The notes beneath the pieces were generated by a model. The model was not told where the DNA came from, ran no database searches, and saw only the letters and a program-made list of their open reading frames with translations. Of a DNA stretch of 64,000 nucleotides, positions 25,992 through 35,027 are shown in pieces. The position numbers and the translations under genes are program-made. The DNA lies in assembly GCA_963750255.1 (NCBI GenBank), contig CAVVPZ010000008.1, positions 806,001 to 870,000 on the forward strand, read 5' to 3'. Within the stretch, counting starts at the first letter, position 1, and each line of letters begins with the position of its first letter. This DNA is from DATLED01 sp963750255 (GTDB lineage: Bacteria > Actinomycetota > Acidimicrobiia > Acidimicrobiales > CADCTF01).

Positions 25992-28900
25992 CGCAGCGGA
26001 GTCTCGCTGATCACCTTGGCGCCCTTGGTCCAGGGCTTCGGTACGACGATCTGGATGCCGCCGCCGACGTGTACGCCGGCCTGAGAGCCGACGGGTCCGA
26101 TGTAGACCTTGGTGCCTCGGGGGATCAGCACTTCGTAGGTGGACGACAGCGGCGACGACCCCGTCAATTCGCCGGTCTTGGGGTTGATCCACTGGGGCTT
26201 GATGGCCATGTCGATCCGCCCCTGGATCTTCGACGGGAGCGCCTCCTCACCGAAGAACTGACCCAGGCCCTTGCGCGGATCCTTGAGACCGCCGGCGTCA
26301 CCGGCCCGGTGGAGGATCAGATCGCTGTCGAGTTCGACCACGCTGTATCGCCCGGCGGCGAACGTCCCGGCGAGGTTCTCGTCGAGCGGTCCGGGGCGCT
26401 CGACCATGTTGTAGTCCCACCCGCCCTTTTTGGCGTCGGCCAGCGAGGTGTGGATCGGGTTGAGCTTGACGGGCGCCGCACCCGGCTGGTCGTCCCAGTA
26501 CGACTGGCCCCGCTTGGGCTTGTAGAAGGTCTTGGTCGTGCCATCGGGGTTGTACGAACCGAACGTGTTGGTGTGGGGGTCGTAGACCCGGATGGTGCCG
26601 TCGACATCGACCTTGGTCGGGAGACCGCGGCGCTGCGCGTTCTGCAGGAAATCCGAGGCTTTGGCCGCGTAGTCGTCAGCGTTCTTGGCCCCGACGTCGG
26701 CGCCGTGGCGGGCGAAGTGGTCGTCGAGGGTGCCAGGGCGCCCCCACGACGACCCCGTTCCGAGGTCGAGGTTGTCGGCCTTCTTGGCGCCCTTCTCGGT
26801 GGCTTCCTCGGCCGCTTCGCGGATGCCCTTCTCGCCCAGCTCCTTGCTGCCCTTCTCGGCCGCCTCACGGGCGCCGTGTTCGGCCAGTTCTCGGGCGCCA
26901 CGCTCGCCCATCTCGCGACCGGCCTTCTCGGTGATCTCTCGGGCGCCGACGTGGACCAGTTCGCGGGCGCCGAGCTCGGCGAGTTCGCGTGCCGAGCGCT
27001 CAGCCACCTCCTTGCCGCCGGCCTTCACGGCCATCTTGATGCCGCCCTTGAGGGCGGTCTTGGCCGCCATGGATCCCGCCACCGACGCCCCGCCGGTGAA
27101 GGGAGCAGCGATGAGCGAGGCGACGTCGACGGCGGCGGCCAAGCACGAGACGCCCCGCCCGACCCCGTCCACGGCGTCGCCGGTGACGACGTTCTGGCCG
27201 GTGATGCAGCTGCACCCGTCCTTGATGGTGGACACGCCCGGAATGACATCGGTGGCCAGGTCGGCGGCCTGGGTGCCGCCGCCCTTGTTGGCTGTGGCCT
27301 TCGACATGGCGCACCCGAGCGCCTTGCAACCGAGCATCGCCGGCGCCATGGCCAGACTGAGCGCGGCACCGGCCACCTTCTTGGCCAGCTCGATCTGGGG
27401 AGCGAACTTGGCCTTGACGGCGGCGGCCGCCGTCTTGGCCGCCCCGAACGCCGACTTGGCCAGTCCTCCGACGAGCCGCACGGCCTTGTCCAAGCCGAGG
27501 GCACGAGCCGTCTTGGCGAGCACGCCCCCCGCATTCTTCGCCGCGCCGACGACCTTCGAGCCGACCGACTTGGCCACCCCACCGATTTTGGCCCCGACCG
27601 ACTTGGCCGCCGACCAGGCCTTGGCGCCGATCGACTTCGCCTTCGACCAGGCCTTGGCGCCGAGTGACTTTGCCGTGCTCAGCGCCTTGGCGGCCAGGGC
27701 TCGGGCCTTGGCCGCGGCCGCAGTCGCCAGCGCCTTCGCCGCCGCGGCCGCCTTGGCGCCGAGCGCCTTGGCCTTGTTCCAGGCGGCCGTCACCAGCGCC
27801 TTGCCGGTGGCCAGCGCTTTCGCCGCCGCCGCCTTGGCCGCCGCCGCCGCCTTGGCCGCTGCGCTCTTCGCGGCCTGGATGGCCCGCTGACCGGCCGCCT
27901 TCGCCGCCGTCAATGCCTTGGAGGCCAGCGCCTTCACCTTGGCGGTCGCCTTCGAGACCAGGCTGCGGGCCGCGCTCATCACGAACGACAGGAGCCCGGA
28001 GGCCTTCCCGAGGATCTTGGAGGCGAACCCGGCCACCTTCGACGCCGCGCCGCCCGTGAGCTTGTCGGCCAAGCCGAGGACCTTCGTGCCTGCCGCCTTC
28101 GCCTTGCCGGCGATGGCCGTCGCCATCTGCTTGGCCTTGCCCAGCACGGCCTTGCCCATCTGCTTGGCCGTATTCAGGGCGGCCGTTCCGGTGGCCTTCG
28201 CCGTGTTCCACAGGGCTTTGGCCTTGCCGGTGGCCGCGCGCAGAGCGCTCGCCCCGGCGGACTTGGCCCACGACACGGCGGCCGAGCCAGCACTCTTTGC
28301 CTTCCCGAACAGCGACGAGGCCAGGCCCTTGACCTTGGCGGCGGCCGAGCCGGCCATTCCCTTGACCTTCGAGCCGAGCGCCTTGGCCGCCTTGGCCGCT
28401 GCTTTCCGCCCTGCGCCGCTCAACAGGACGGCCGGTCCGAGGAGAGCGGGGGCGAACCGCTTGGCCACCGACAGCGCCTTGGTGCCGGCCTTCTTCGCCT
28501 CGGCGACGGCCTTCGAGGCGACGGGTGCGATCTTGGCGAAGGCCTTCCCGGCCAAGCCCGTGACCGCACTGCACAGATTGGAGCCGGAGATCTTGCCGGC
28601 CACCGTCTTGGCGAAGTCGAGCGCCTTGCCGCCGAGCGTGGTGGCGGCAGCCACGGCCGCGGCCGCGGCGCCGGCGACCTTCGACTTGGCCGCGGCGATC
28701 TTGGCCGTCACGGCCTTGACGGCTTTGGCCCCGAGTGCCTTCGCGGCCCCGAGCGCCTTGGATCCGAGGGACTTGCCGGCCGAGAGAACCTTGCCGCCGA
28801 ACGACGCCGCCTTGCCCAGCACCGACGAACCGATCGACTTCGCGGTCGTCCACGCCTTGGTCGCAACCGAGGTGGCCCGCGAGACCAGGGCCGCGCCCTT

Positions 28901-29821
28901 CGACTTGGCGAAGGCCAACGCCTGGGCGCCGAGGCTCCCCACCTTCGTCACCACCTTGGAGGCGACGCTCTTGGCCTTCGACCACGCCGTGGTGGCCGCA
29001 CCCTTCACCGCACTCCACGCCGAGCCGGCCGCGCTCTTGAGCGCGCCGAGCGCCGCGCTGCCGGCCGACTTCGCCGACGACCACGCCGCCGTGCCCGCCG
29101 AGACCGCGGTCTGCAACGCCTGACTTCCCATGGCGCGAATGGCGCCCAGCGCCTTCTCCGCCAGCTTCTTGGCCGCGGCGAGGGGATTGAGGTCGCCGAC
29201 GCCGAATCGTTGCACAGCCTGGCGCTGGAGTTGCAGCGCGGGTTGTGTCTCGCTGCGGTCGTCTTCCTTTGGACCACACGTGCCGCCACAGCCACAGCTT
29301 CCGCCGCAGCCGTCTCGTTGGATCGTGAGTGTCTGGGCCGGTGGCCCTCGCGCCGGAGCGACGTTGGCGGTGGTGCACGAAGCATGGCCCTCGGCGCGTT
29401 GGGTGGGCGAGCCGGACGTCTCCGGTTGCCGGCGCTGCACGAGGGGGCCCGACATCGGTCGCGCCGGGGCCGGACGCGAGGGCGGCGGTCGCCGCCGAGT
29501 CAACGGGCCGCGGGCCCGACGAGTGCTCGATGGGGTCTTCGAGGAGTGGGGCGACCTGGGAGGCGTGGGCGGGCGCTGGAACAGACCCGCGAGCGCGGCG
29601 TTGCCAGCCCGGGAGGCGAGGCGCTGGACCTGCTCGGGGTTCAGGCTCTCGGGCTCGCGTTGCGCCTGCGACACGACCAGGTCCAGGGGTGCGGCCGCCG
29701 GTCCAGTTGCCGCTGCGGTGGGGGCAGGAGCGCGCGCCGGGACTGGGCCTCGCCGAGTGGCCAGATTGACCATTCGCTGGTGCGGCCGCATCCGGGGTTG
29801 CACCCCCTCACTCTGCCCCAT
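25988..29821 (-). CDS. Large polymorphic toxin / eCIS-type effector with Ala-Lys repeat body
   Basis: A 1277-aa protein. The N-terminal ~85 residues end in VQRLASRAGNAALAGLFQR, the motif seen in cargo and DUF4157-type proteins of extracellular contractile injection systems; a Cys-rich patch (CGGSCGCGGTCG) follows near residue 190. Residues ~225-900 are imperfect 11-residue Ala/Lys/Gly repeats (AKALGAKA, KAKSVGAK), probably extended helix. A glycine-rich hydrophobic segment (~900-960) and Glu/Arg repeats (GARELAEHGAREAAEKG) precede the C-terminus. Residues ~1024-1115 (LDDHFARHGADVG, DGTIRVYDPHTNTFGSYNPDG) and ~1120-1277 (LGQFFGEEA, GTKVYIGPVGSQAGVHVGG) look like the toxin module; its activity is not assignable. 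ATG 29821 has no strong ribosome site. No sheath or baseplate genes are in the window. Confidence 0.7.
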   Translation of the reverse strand: MGQSEGVQPRMRPHQRMVNLATRRGPVPARAPAPTAAATGPAAAPLDLVVSQAQREPESLNPEQVQRLASRAGNAALAGLFQRPPTPPRSPHSSKTPSSTRRARGPLTRRRPPPSRPAPARPMSGPLVQRRQPETSGSPTQRAEGHASCTTANVAPARGPPAQTLTIQRDGCGGSCGCGGTCGPKEDDRSETQPALQLQRQAVQRFGVGDLNPLAAAKKLAEKALGAIRAMGSQALQTAVSAGTAAWSSAKSAGSAALGALKSAAGSAWSAVKGAATTAWSKAKSVASKVVTKVGSLGAQALAFAKSKGAALVSRATSVATKAWTTAKSIGSSVLGKAASFGGKVLSAGKSLGSKALGAAKALGAKAVKAVTAKIAAAKSKVAGAAAAAVAAATTLGGKALDFAKTVAGKISGSNLCSAVTGLAGKAFAKIAPVASKAVAEAKKAGTKALSVAKRFAPALLGPAVLLSGAGRKAAAKAAKALGSKVKGMAGSAAAKVKGLASSLFGKAKSAGSAAVSWAKSAGASALRAATGKAKALWNTAKATGTAALNTAKQMGKAVLGKAKQMATAIAGKAKAAGTKVLGLADKLTGGAASKVAGFASKILGKASGLLSFVMSAARSLVSKATAKVKALASKALTAAKAAGQRAIQAAKSAAAKAAAAAKAAAAKALATGKALVTAAWNKAKALGAKAAAAAKALATAAAAKARALAAKALSTAKSLGAKAWSKAKSIGAKAWSAAKSVGAKIGGVAKSVGSKVVGAAKNAGGVLAKTARALGLDKAVRLVGGLAKSAFGAAKTAAAAVKAKFAPQIELAKKVAGAALSLAMAPAMLGCKALGCAMSKATANKGGGTQAADLATDVIPGVSTIKDGCSCITGQNVVTGDAVDGVGRGVSCLAAAVDVASLIAAPFTGGASVAGSMAAKTALKGGIKMAVKAGGKEVAERSARELAELGARELVHVGAREITEKAGREMGERGARELAEHGAREAAEKGSKELGEKGIREAAEEATEKGAKKADNLDLGTGSSWGRPGTLDDHFARHGADVGAKNADDYAAKASDFLQNAQRRGLPTKVDVDGTIRVYDPHTNTFGSYNPDGTTKTFYKPKRGQSYWDDQPGAAPVKLNPIHTSLADAKKGGWDYNMVERPGPLDENLAGTFAAGRYSVVELDSDLILHRAGDAGGLKDPRKGLGQFFGEEALPSKIQGRIDMAIKPQWINPKTGELTGSSPLSSTYEVLIPRGTKVYIGPVGSQAGVHVGGGIQIVVPKPWTKGAKVISETPLR

Positions 29822-29875
29822 CGCCCGGTGCGGACTCAGCTCCGCAGCGAGAGAGTGCCCGAAGGGGCAGCGGCG

Positions 29876-30472
29876 TTAGCCCTCGCGGGGCAAGAGTCCA
29901 TCGCGGCAGAAGCTGATGGCCAGATCGGCCACCTCGTCAGCGGGTTGGTTCTGCTCGAAGATGAACACGCGAGCCAAGTGGTTGGTGACCCCGAGGATGG
30001 CGTGTGAGAGGGCGAGGGGGTCGACGTCGCGGATGTGTCCGCTGACGACGCCCTCCTTCACGTGGCGAACGACGTCGGCCACCGAGACGTCCTGGCCACG
30101 GCGCATCGACGGAGCGAACCGGTCCTCGCTGGCCGCGAACTGGAAGAGTCCGATGAGGTGGCGATGCTCGGCCATCCACGTCATCGACGCCCGGATGCCG
30201 CCCTCGATGCGCTGGACCGGGTCTTCAGACTCCTTGACGAATTGCTGTTGCCGGCGCCGCAGGTCGGTGTAGGCCTCACGAAGGATCTCGCCGAACAACT
30301 CCTCTTTGGAGGAGAAGTACCAGTAAAAGACGCCTTTCCCCACGCCCATGCCCTGGACGATTTCGGCCACCGAGGTCGGGTGATACCCGTTCTCTGCGAA
30401 CCGTCGGGCGGCGAAGTCCATCAACTGCCGGCGGCGGTCCTTGCCACGCTGCGTGAGTCGCCGGTCCTCCAC
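29876..30472 (-). CDS. TetR-family transcriptional regulator
   Basis: A 198-aa regulator. The HTH is in LMDFAARRFAENGYHPTSVAEIVQGMGVGKGVFYWYFSSKEELF (about residues 17-60); the ligand-binding half follows (IRASMTWMAEHRHLIGLFQFAASED). An in-frame TTG at 30508 would put the operator inside the gene. GTG 30472 lies 7 bases after TAGTTT (30480-30485) and is the better, leaderless start. The 18-base palindrome at 30483-30500 overlaps that -10 box, so autorepression is expected. It is divergent from the acyltransferase at 30559. Confidence 0.85.
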   Translation of the reverse strand: MEDRRLTQRGKDRRRQLMDFAARRFAENGYHPTSVAEIVQGMGVGKGVFYWYFSSKEELFGEILREAYTDLRRRQQQFVKESEDPVQRIEGGIRASMTWMAEHRHLIGLFQFAASEDRFAPSMRRGQDVSVADVVRHVKEGVVSGHIRDVDPLALSHAILGVTNHLARVFIFEQNQPADEVADLAISFCRDGLLPREG

Positions 30473-30482
30473 CCGTCGGAAA

Positions 30483-30500
30483 CTAGACCGAGCGGTCAAG
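30483..30500. promoter_or_regulatory. TetR operator in the tetR/acyltransferase divergent promoter
   Basis: CTAGACCG-AG-CGGTCAAG is an 18-base palindrome with one mismatch between the 8-base arms. It overlaps the TetR gene's own -10 box (30480-30485) and lies 45 bases upstream of the acyltransferase -10 (30544-30549). A fully matched version of the same site occurs at 63137-63154. The most economical reading is that the adjacent TetR protein binds both. Confidence 0.7.
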
Positions 30501-30558
30501 TTCGACAAGGTGCGGACGAGGTATGGGCCGATGGCCGTCGAAGTAAGGTCCGAACGAG

Positions 30559-31320
30559 ATGGCCTACTGGATTGCCAAACTTCTGTTGACGCCGATCTTC
30601 CGGTTCTTCTTCCGGGTCAGGGTCGAGGGTCTCGAGCACGTGCCGGCATCCGGGGCGGCCATCCTCGCGGGCAACCACTTGGCGGTGTTCGATTCGTTCT
30701 TCCTGCCCCTCGTCATCCGTCGCCGGGTCACCTTCGTGGCCAAGGCCGAGTACTTCGAGGATCCGAAGACGGCTTGGTTCTTCCGGGCCGTCGGCCAGAT
30801 CCCCATCAAGCGTGGCGGTGGTTCGGCCAGCATGCGGGCACTCGAGTCCGCCCGCGAGGTCCTCGACACCGGCGGGCTGTTCGGCATCTACCCCGAGGGC
30901 ACCCGTTCGCCCGACGGCCGCCTCTACAAGGGCCACACCGGCGTGGCCCGGCTGGCGCTGCAGTGCCGAGTGCCCGTGCTCGCCGTCGCCTGCGTCGGTA
31001 CCCGCGAAGCCCAGCCGCCCGGCCAGGTCATGCCCCGGCTCTTCATGCCGATCACCATCCGCATCTCCAAGCCCCTCGATTTCGCTCATCACTACGACAA
31101 CCCGTCGGACCCGCTGGTGCTGCGGTCGATCACCGACGAGATCATGTTCGAGCTCAAGGAGCTCGGCGGGCAGGACTACGTCAACCAGTACGCCAAGCGC
31201 AAGGGCACCGAGACCGGCGCCGAGGCCGGCCCCTCCCAGGTCGCCTCGGTCATTGCCACCGCGCCTCTTGCCACGGCGCCGAAAACCGGAGGAAACGAAG
31301 CGTTCACATCGGTCCCGTAG
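30559..31320 (+). CDS. 1-acyl-glycerol-3-phosphate acyltransferase (PlsC-like)
   Basis: A 253-aa membrane-associated acyltransferase probably making phosphatidate. The catalytic H-x4-D motif is NHLAVFDS (about residues 38-45), with the acyl-acceptor motif YPEGTRSPDGR near 114 and a hydrophobic N-terminus. The last ~35 residues are a disordered extension. ATG 30559 is 9 bases after TAAGGT (30544-30549). It is divergent from the TetR gene with the operator between them, so it is a likely target of that regulator. Confidence 0.85.
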   Translation: MAYWIAKLLLTPIFRFFFRVRVEGLEHVPASGAAILAGNHLAVFDSFFLPLVIRRRVTFVAKAEYFEDPKTAWFFRAVGQIPIKRGGGSASMRALESAREVLDTGGLFGIYPEGTRSPDGRLYKGHTGVARLALQCRVPVLAVACVGTREAQPPGQVMPRLFMPITIRISKPLDFAHHYDNPSDPLVLRSITDEIMFELKELGGQDYVNQYAKRKGTETGAEAGPSQVASVIATAPLATAPKTGGNEAFTSVP

Positions 31321-31330
31321 CGTCGGGGTC

Positions 31331-31354
31331 ATGCACGATCCGGCCGCCCGATGA
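31331..31354 (+). other. Seven-codon leader ORF coupled to the ACT-domain gene
   Basis: ATG at 31331 opens a tiny frame encoding MHDPAAR whose TGA (31352-31354) overlaps the next gene's ATG (31351). A TAGCGT -10 box at 31318-31323 is 7 bases upstream, exactly as at other leaderless starts in the window. The downstream gene itself has no Shine-Dalgarno. The micro-ORF may deliver ribosomes by re-initiation; it lacks repeated codons typical of attenuators. Confidence 0.4.
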
Positions 31355-32058
31355 GCACCTTTGTCGTTCGCGTGTGGATACCCGATCGGCCGGGCGCCCT
31401 CGGGGCCGTCGCCAGCCGGATCGGGTCGGTGCGAGGCGACCTGATCGGCATCGACATCCTCGAGCGGGGTGCGGGCATGGCCATCGACGAATTGGTGGTC
31501 TCGCTTCCCGACGATGACCTCGTGGCCCTGTTGTTGAAGGAGATCGGCGAGGTCGACGGGGTAGCGGTCGAAGACCTGTGGCGCCTCGCCGGCGACGAGC
31601 TCCCCGATCCCCGCGTGGCGGCCCTCGAGACGGCGGCGGTCCTCGTCCAACTCGACCGTTCCGGCGCCGTGCTCGAGGGCCTGGTCGAGCACGCGGCCCA
31701 TGATTTCGGCGCCGAGTGGGGGTGCGTGATCGACACCGACTCCGGCGCGTTGTTGGCTTCGACGGGCGAGCCGCCCGCCTCGGAGTGGGTGGCGGCGTTC
31801 GTGGTCGGGAGCAGGTCAGCGGATGTGGTCGACTCGGGCCCCGAGGACATGGCGTGGACGGCCCTGCGTCGATCAGGCTTCGACCTGGTCCTCGGGCGCC
31901 CCGGCCGGCCCGTCCGAGCCCGCGAGCGCCGACAGCTCGTAGCTCTGGCCGAGATCGCCGACGTGCGCTGGGCCGAGGTCGCGTCCCCCGGTCAGTCGGA
32001 TTCGGCCGCCGGCGCCCAGGAACGCGAGCGCTCCACGGCCCGCTTCCACTGCCCGTAG
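31351..32058 (+). CDS. ACT-domain protein
   Basis: A 235-aa protein with an N-terminal ACT domain (FVVRVWIPDRPGALGAVASRIGSVRGDLIGIDILE, then AIDELVVSLPDD), normally an amino-acid-sensing module. A second region (about 95-210: VLVQLDRSGAVLEGLVEHAAHDFGAEWGCVIDTDSGALLAST) resembles a GAF/roadblock-like sensor but is not clearly assignable. No catalytic or DNA-binding domain is present, so it is a likely small-molecule regulator of unknown partner. Its 3' end overlaps the end of convergent glpK by 67 bases. Confidence 0.7.
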   Translation: MSTFVVRVWIPDRPGALGAVASRIGSVRGDLIGIDILERGAGMAIDELVVSLPDDDLVALLLKEIGEVDGVAVEDLWRLAGDELPDPRVAALETAAVLVQLDRSGAVLEGLVEHAAHDFGAEWGCVIDTDSGALLASTGEPPASEWVAAFVVGSRSADVVDSGPEDMAWTALRRSGFDLVLGRPGRPVRARERRQLVALAEIADVRWAEVASPGQSDSAAGAQERERSTARFHCP

Positions 32059-33494
32059 TTGCGGTCGGCCGTGCCCTTGGCGCCCACGGGCTCGAACTTC
32101 TGGTCGAGTTGCCAGTGCTCGGAGAGCTCGCCGAGCGACGACCACACACCTTCGGCCAATCCGGCCAGCGAGGCGGCGCCGAGGGCGGTCGTCTCCTGGA
32201 TCACCGGGCGGGCGACCGGTACCCGCAACTGGTCGGCTTGGAGCTGGAGGAGCAGGTCCATGGCCGAGGCGCCGCCGTCGGCCCGGAGGATCGTGACCTC
32301 CCGCCCGGCCGCCTCGCACATGGCCTCGACCACGTCGCGGGTCTGGTAGGTCATCGCCTCGACGACGGCGCGGGCCAGGTGGGCCCGACCGACGCCCCGC
32401 GTCACGCCCAAGAGCGTGCCGCGTGCATACGGATCCCAATAGGGGCTGCCGAGCCCGGTGAACGCGGGCACGAGGAAGACTCCCTCGGTGTCGGGCACCG
32501 TGGCGGCCAGTGGGCCGATCTCGGTAGCGTCGGTGATGAGTCCGAGGCCGTCGCGCAGCCACTGGATGGCGGCGCCTGTCACGAAGATCGCCCCCTCGAG
32601 GGCATACGCCGTGGTGCCGTCGGCCAGCGTCCACGCCACCGTGGTCAGTAGTCCCTCGACCGGTGGGGGGCACGTGGCGCCGACGTTCATGAGCACGAAG
32701 CTGCCCGTCCCATAGGTGTTCTTGGTCGTGCCGGGCTCGAAGCACGCTTGTCCGAAAAGCGCGGCTTGTTGGTCGCCGGCGATGCCGCTCACCGGGATCC
32801 CGGCGGGCAGCCCGGTGCCGTCGACGGTCGTGCCGAAACGTCCGCTCGAGGGGCGCACCTCGGGCAGGCACGTGGCGGGCACCCCGAGCAGATCGCACAG
32901 TTCGGGCGACCATTCGAGAGCGCCGATGTCGAAGAGCAGCGTGCGGCTGGCGTTGGAGGGATCGGTGGCGTGGACTGCGCCACCGGTCAGATTCCACAGG
33001 ATCCAACTGTCGACGGTGCCGAAGGCGAGGTCGCCGTCGGCCTCGACGCCGCCCAACGCCGGGTCGAGCAGCCACTCGAGCTTGGTGCCCGAGAAGTAGG
33101 GGTCGAGGACGAGTCCCGTCGTCGTGCGCACGAGATCGAGGTGGCCGCCGTCGCGCAAGGCATCGCACCGCTCCGCCGTCCGTCGGTCTTGCCACACGAT
33201 GGCCCGGTGGCGGGGACGACCCGTCTTCCGATCCCAGACCACCACCGTCTCGCGTTGATCGGTGATGCCAACGGCGGCGATCGTCTGACCCTCCGCTTCC
33301 AGCCGGGCCACGAGCTCCGTGAGGGTCGTGCGCACCGCCTCCCAGATGTCGTCAGCGTCGTGCTCGACCCAACCCGGACGGGGGAAGTGTTGGGGAAACT
33401 CGCGATACGACCATCCCGCGGGACGCCCGTCCTCGCCGACGGCGAAGGCCCGCACCCCGGTCGTCCCTGCATCGATCGCCACCACCACTCCCAT
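31992..33494 (-). CDS. glpK: Glycerol kinase
   Basis: A 500-aa FGGY kinase converting glycerol to glycerol-3-phosphate with ATP. It has the phosphate-binding VVAIDAGTTGVRAFAV, AVGITDQRETVVVWDRKTG and RPRHRAIVWQDRRT (GlpK signature), GIAGDQQAALFGQACFEPG, and ILRADGGASAMDLLLQLQADQL. Length matches the family. An in-frame start at 33587 overlaps the HNH gene; ATG 33494 begins directly at the conserved strand and follows TACCGT (33504-33509) by 9 bases. Its product feeds the PlsC-type lipid route nearby. Confidence 0.93.
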   Translation of the reverse strand: MGVVVAIDAGTTGVRAFAVGEDGRPAGWSYREFPQHFPRPGWVEHDADDIWEAVRTTLTELVARLEAEGQTIAAVGITDQRETVVVWDRKTGRPRHRAIVWQDRRTAERCDALRDGGHLDLVRTTTGLVLDPYFSGTKLEWLLDPALGGVEADGDLAFGTVDSWILWNLTGGAVHATDPSNASRTLLFDIGALEWSPELCDLLGVPATCLPEVRPSSGRFGTTVDGTGLPAGIPVSGIAGDQQAALFGQACFEPGTTKNTYGTGSFVLMNVGATCPPPVEGLLTTVAWTLADGTTAYALEGAIFVTGAAIQWLRDGLGLITDATEIGPLAATVPDTEGVFLVPAFTGLGSPYWDPYARGTLLGVTRGVGRAHLARAVVEAMTYQTRDVVEAMCEAAGREVTILRADGGASAMDLLLQLQADQLRVPVARPVIQETTALGAASLAGLAEGVWSSLGELSEHWQLDQKFEPVGAKGTADRNYGQWKRAVERSRSWAPAAESD

Positions 33495-33534
33495 GGGCCC
33501 GCGACGGTAGCCCGCCTCCGGCCCTCCGCCACGC

Positions 33535-35000
33535 TCATGGCGGGTCGGGCCCAGCGCACGCCCCGCCGCTCCTCGTCCGCCGGTCATAAACGCCCGCTTG
33601 TCGTTCGCGTCGGCTCTTGTTGTCGTGGCATCGCCAGCATTTGGCGTCTTCGTTGGCGAAACTCGTCACCCCGCCGACGCAGATCGGCTCGACGTGGTCC
33701 CACTCGAGCCCGAAACGATTCCCGCACTCCGAGCACCGCACCCCATCGAAGTCCGGTGGACCACCCAACTCCAGCGCCGTTCGGAGCTCGGCCGGCTGAT
33801 ACCGGCCGACGTGCGTCACCGTGTGGATGTTGACCCCATCGTGGAACACGACCTTCAAGAACGCGTCCTTGGCCATCTCCCGCACCACCGCCGCCGGCAC
33901 CGGACCACCCCCCACGACGTGACACATCGACTCGGGATGCGCCCCGCTCCGAAACGTCCGCAAATCGACCACGAACACCACATCCGCCCGCCTCCCACCC
34001 CGCGACTTCGACACCGCCGGCACCGAAGGCGACACCGGCACCGCCGGTTCCGCGGCCGCGCTCGACTCGCCCGCCGCCTCGCCCGCCGCCTCGGCGGGCT
34101 CACCCGCCGCCCCGCCCGCATCCGGCGCCGCGCCCGCAGCCGCTGGCGCATCTGCCGCCGGCGGGGTCCAGCCCAGCCCCGACGCCAGGATCGACGCCAC
34201 CGCGTCGGCGGCGTGCGCGGCCCACGGCTCGGTCGACCCCTTCCGACGCGCCTCGCGATGCAACCGGTCGGCCTCGACCTGGATCCGGGCCAACAACGCC
34301 ACCCCCACCACCGGCTCGAGCTGCAACAACGCGCACTGCATCCCGTCACCATCGATCCAGGAACGAAACGACCGCCGCGCCCGCTGACCGGGCCGCCAAC
34401 TCCTCGCGATCCACCCCATCATGACGACGCTTGCGGCACGCCTCGCCCAACTCGCGACGCGACAACCGCTTCGCCGCCGCCACCAACTCGCCCTCCGAAC
34501 CCGGCTTCTCCCGCTCCGTGCGAGCGATGTCGTCGGCCTGCCCCAACGACAACTCGCCCCCAACCGCCGCGTCACACGTCTCCGGGGCAATCCGCCAACC
34601 GCGACCCCGTCGCCAGATCCGACCGAGCCCTCGCCCGAGACGCACCCGTCATCCGCGCCACCCACTCATCCGGATCCGCGAAACCCGCCGAACGGTGCGC
34701 ACCGCAATCAGCCGCCCGAGCCGCCGCCATCGCCCGCAACGCCCCGCTCGCCTTCTCCACCCGCGCCAACTCCTCGGCCAACAACGCCGCCGCCTCACCC
34801 GACAACACCCCCACCTCGACCAAACGCAACCCGGCCCGGAACGCCACCGCGTCAGCCACCAGCCCCAACACGCCACCACCAGCACCGGCGACCACCACGA
34901 CCACCCCCTCGAACACGAACGAGCACGCACCAAAACGCTGCGCACCAACGGACTGCGAGGGAACCGTCGCACCCGGTTCCGAGGTGGCGCCCCGTCCCAC
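33535..35000 (-). CDS. DUF222/13E12-type HNH endonuclease, frameshifted
   Basis: A ~485-aa 13E12-repeat family protein. The DUF222 part begins near 35000 (LSGEAAALLAEELARVEKASGALRAMAAARAADCGAHRSAGF, then DPDEWVARMTG). It continues in a second frame (ELSLGQADDIARTEREKPGSEGELVAAAKRLSRRELGEACRK) and a third (LLQLEPVVGVALLARIQVEADRLHREARRKG). The HNH motif near the end is CSECGNRFGLEWDHVEPICVGG with CWRCHDNKSRRER. Breaks lie near 34590 and 34380. An Ala/Pro-rich linker precedes the nuclease. A promoter with a perfect LexA box lies just upstream (35028-35055), so expression should be SOS-induced. Confidence 0.7.
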
Positions 35001-35027
35001 ACAAGGGAAGAAGCCAGTGCCGACGAC

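Noticed and set aside
26069..29123. Plus-strand Ala/Pro-rich frames opposite the toxin
   Set aside because: Complement of the repetitive Ala-Lys coding region; low complexity and without start signals.
29188..29300. Cys-rich patch of the toxin as an iron-sulfur or zinc enzyme site
   Set aside because: The CGGSCGCGGTCG run is short and low-complexity, within the N-terminal targeting region; no enzyme motif surrounds it.
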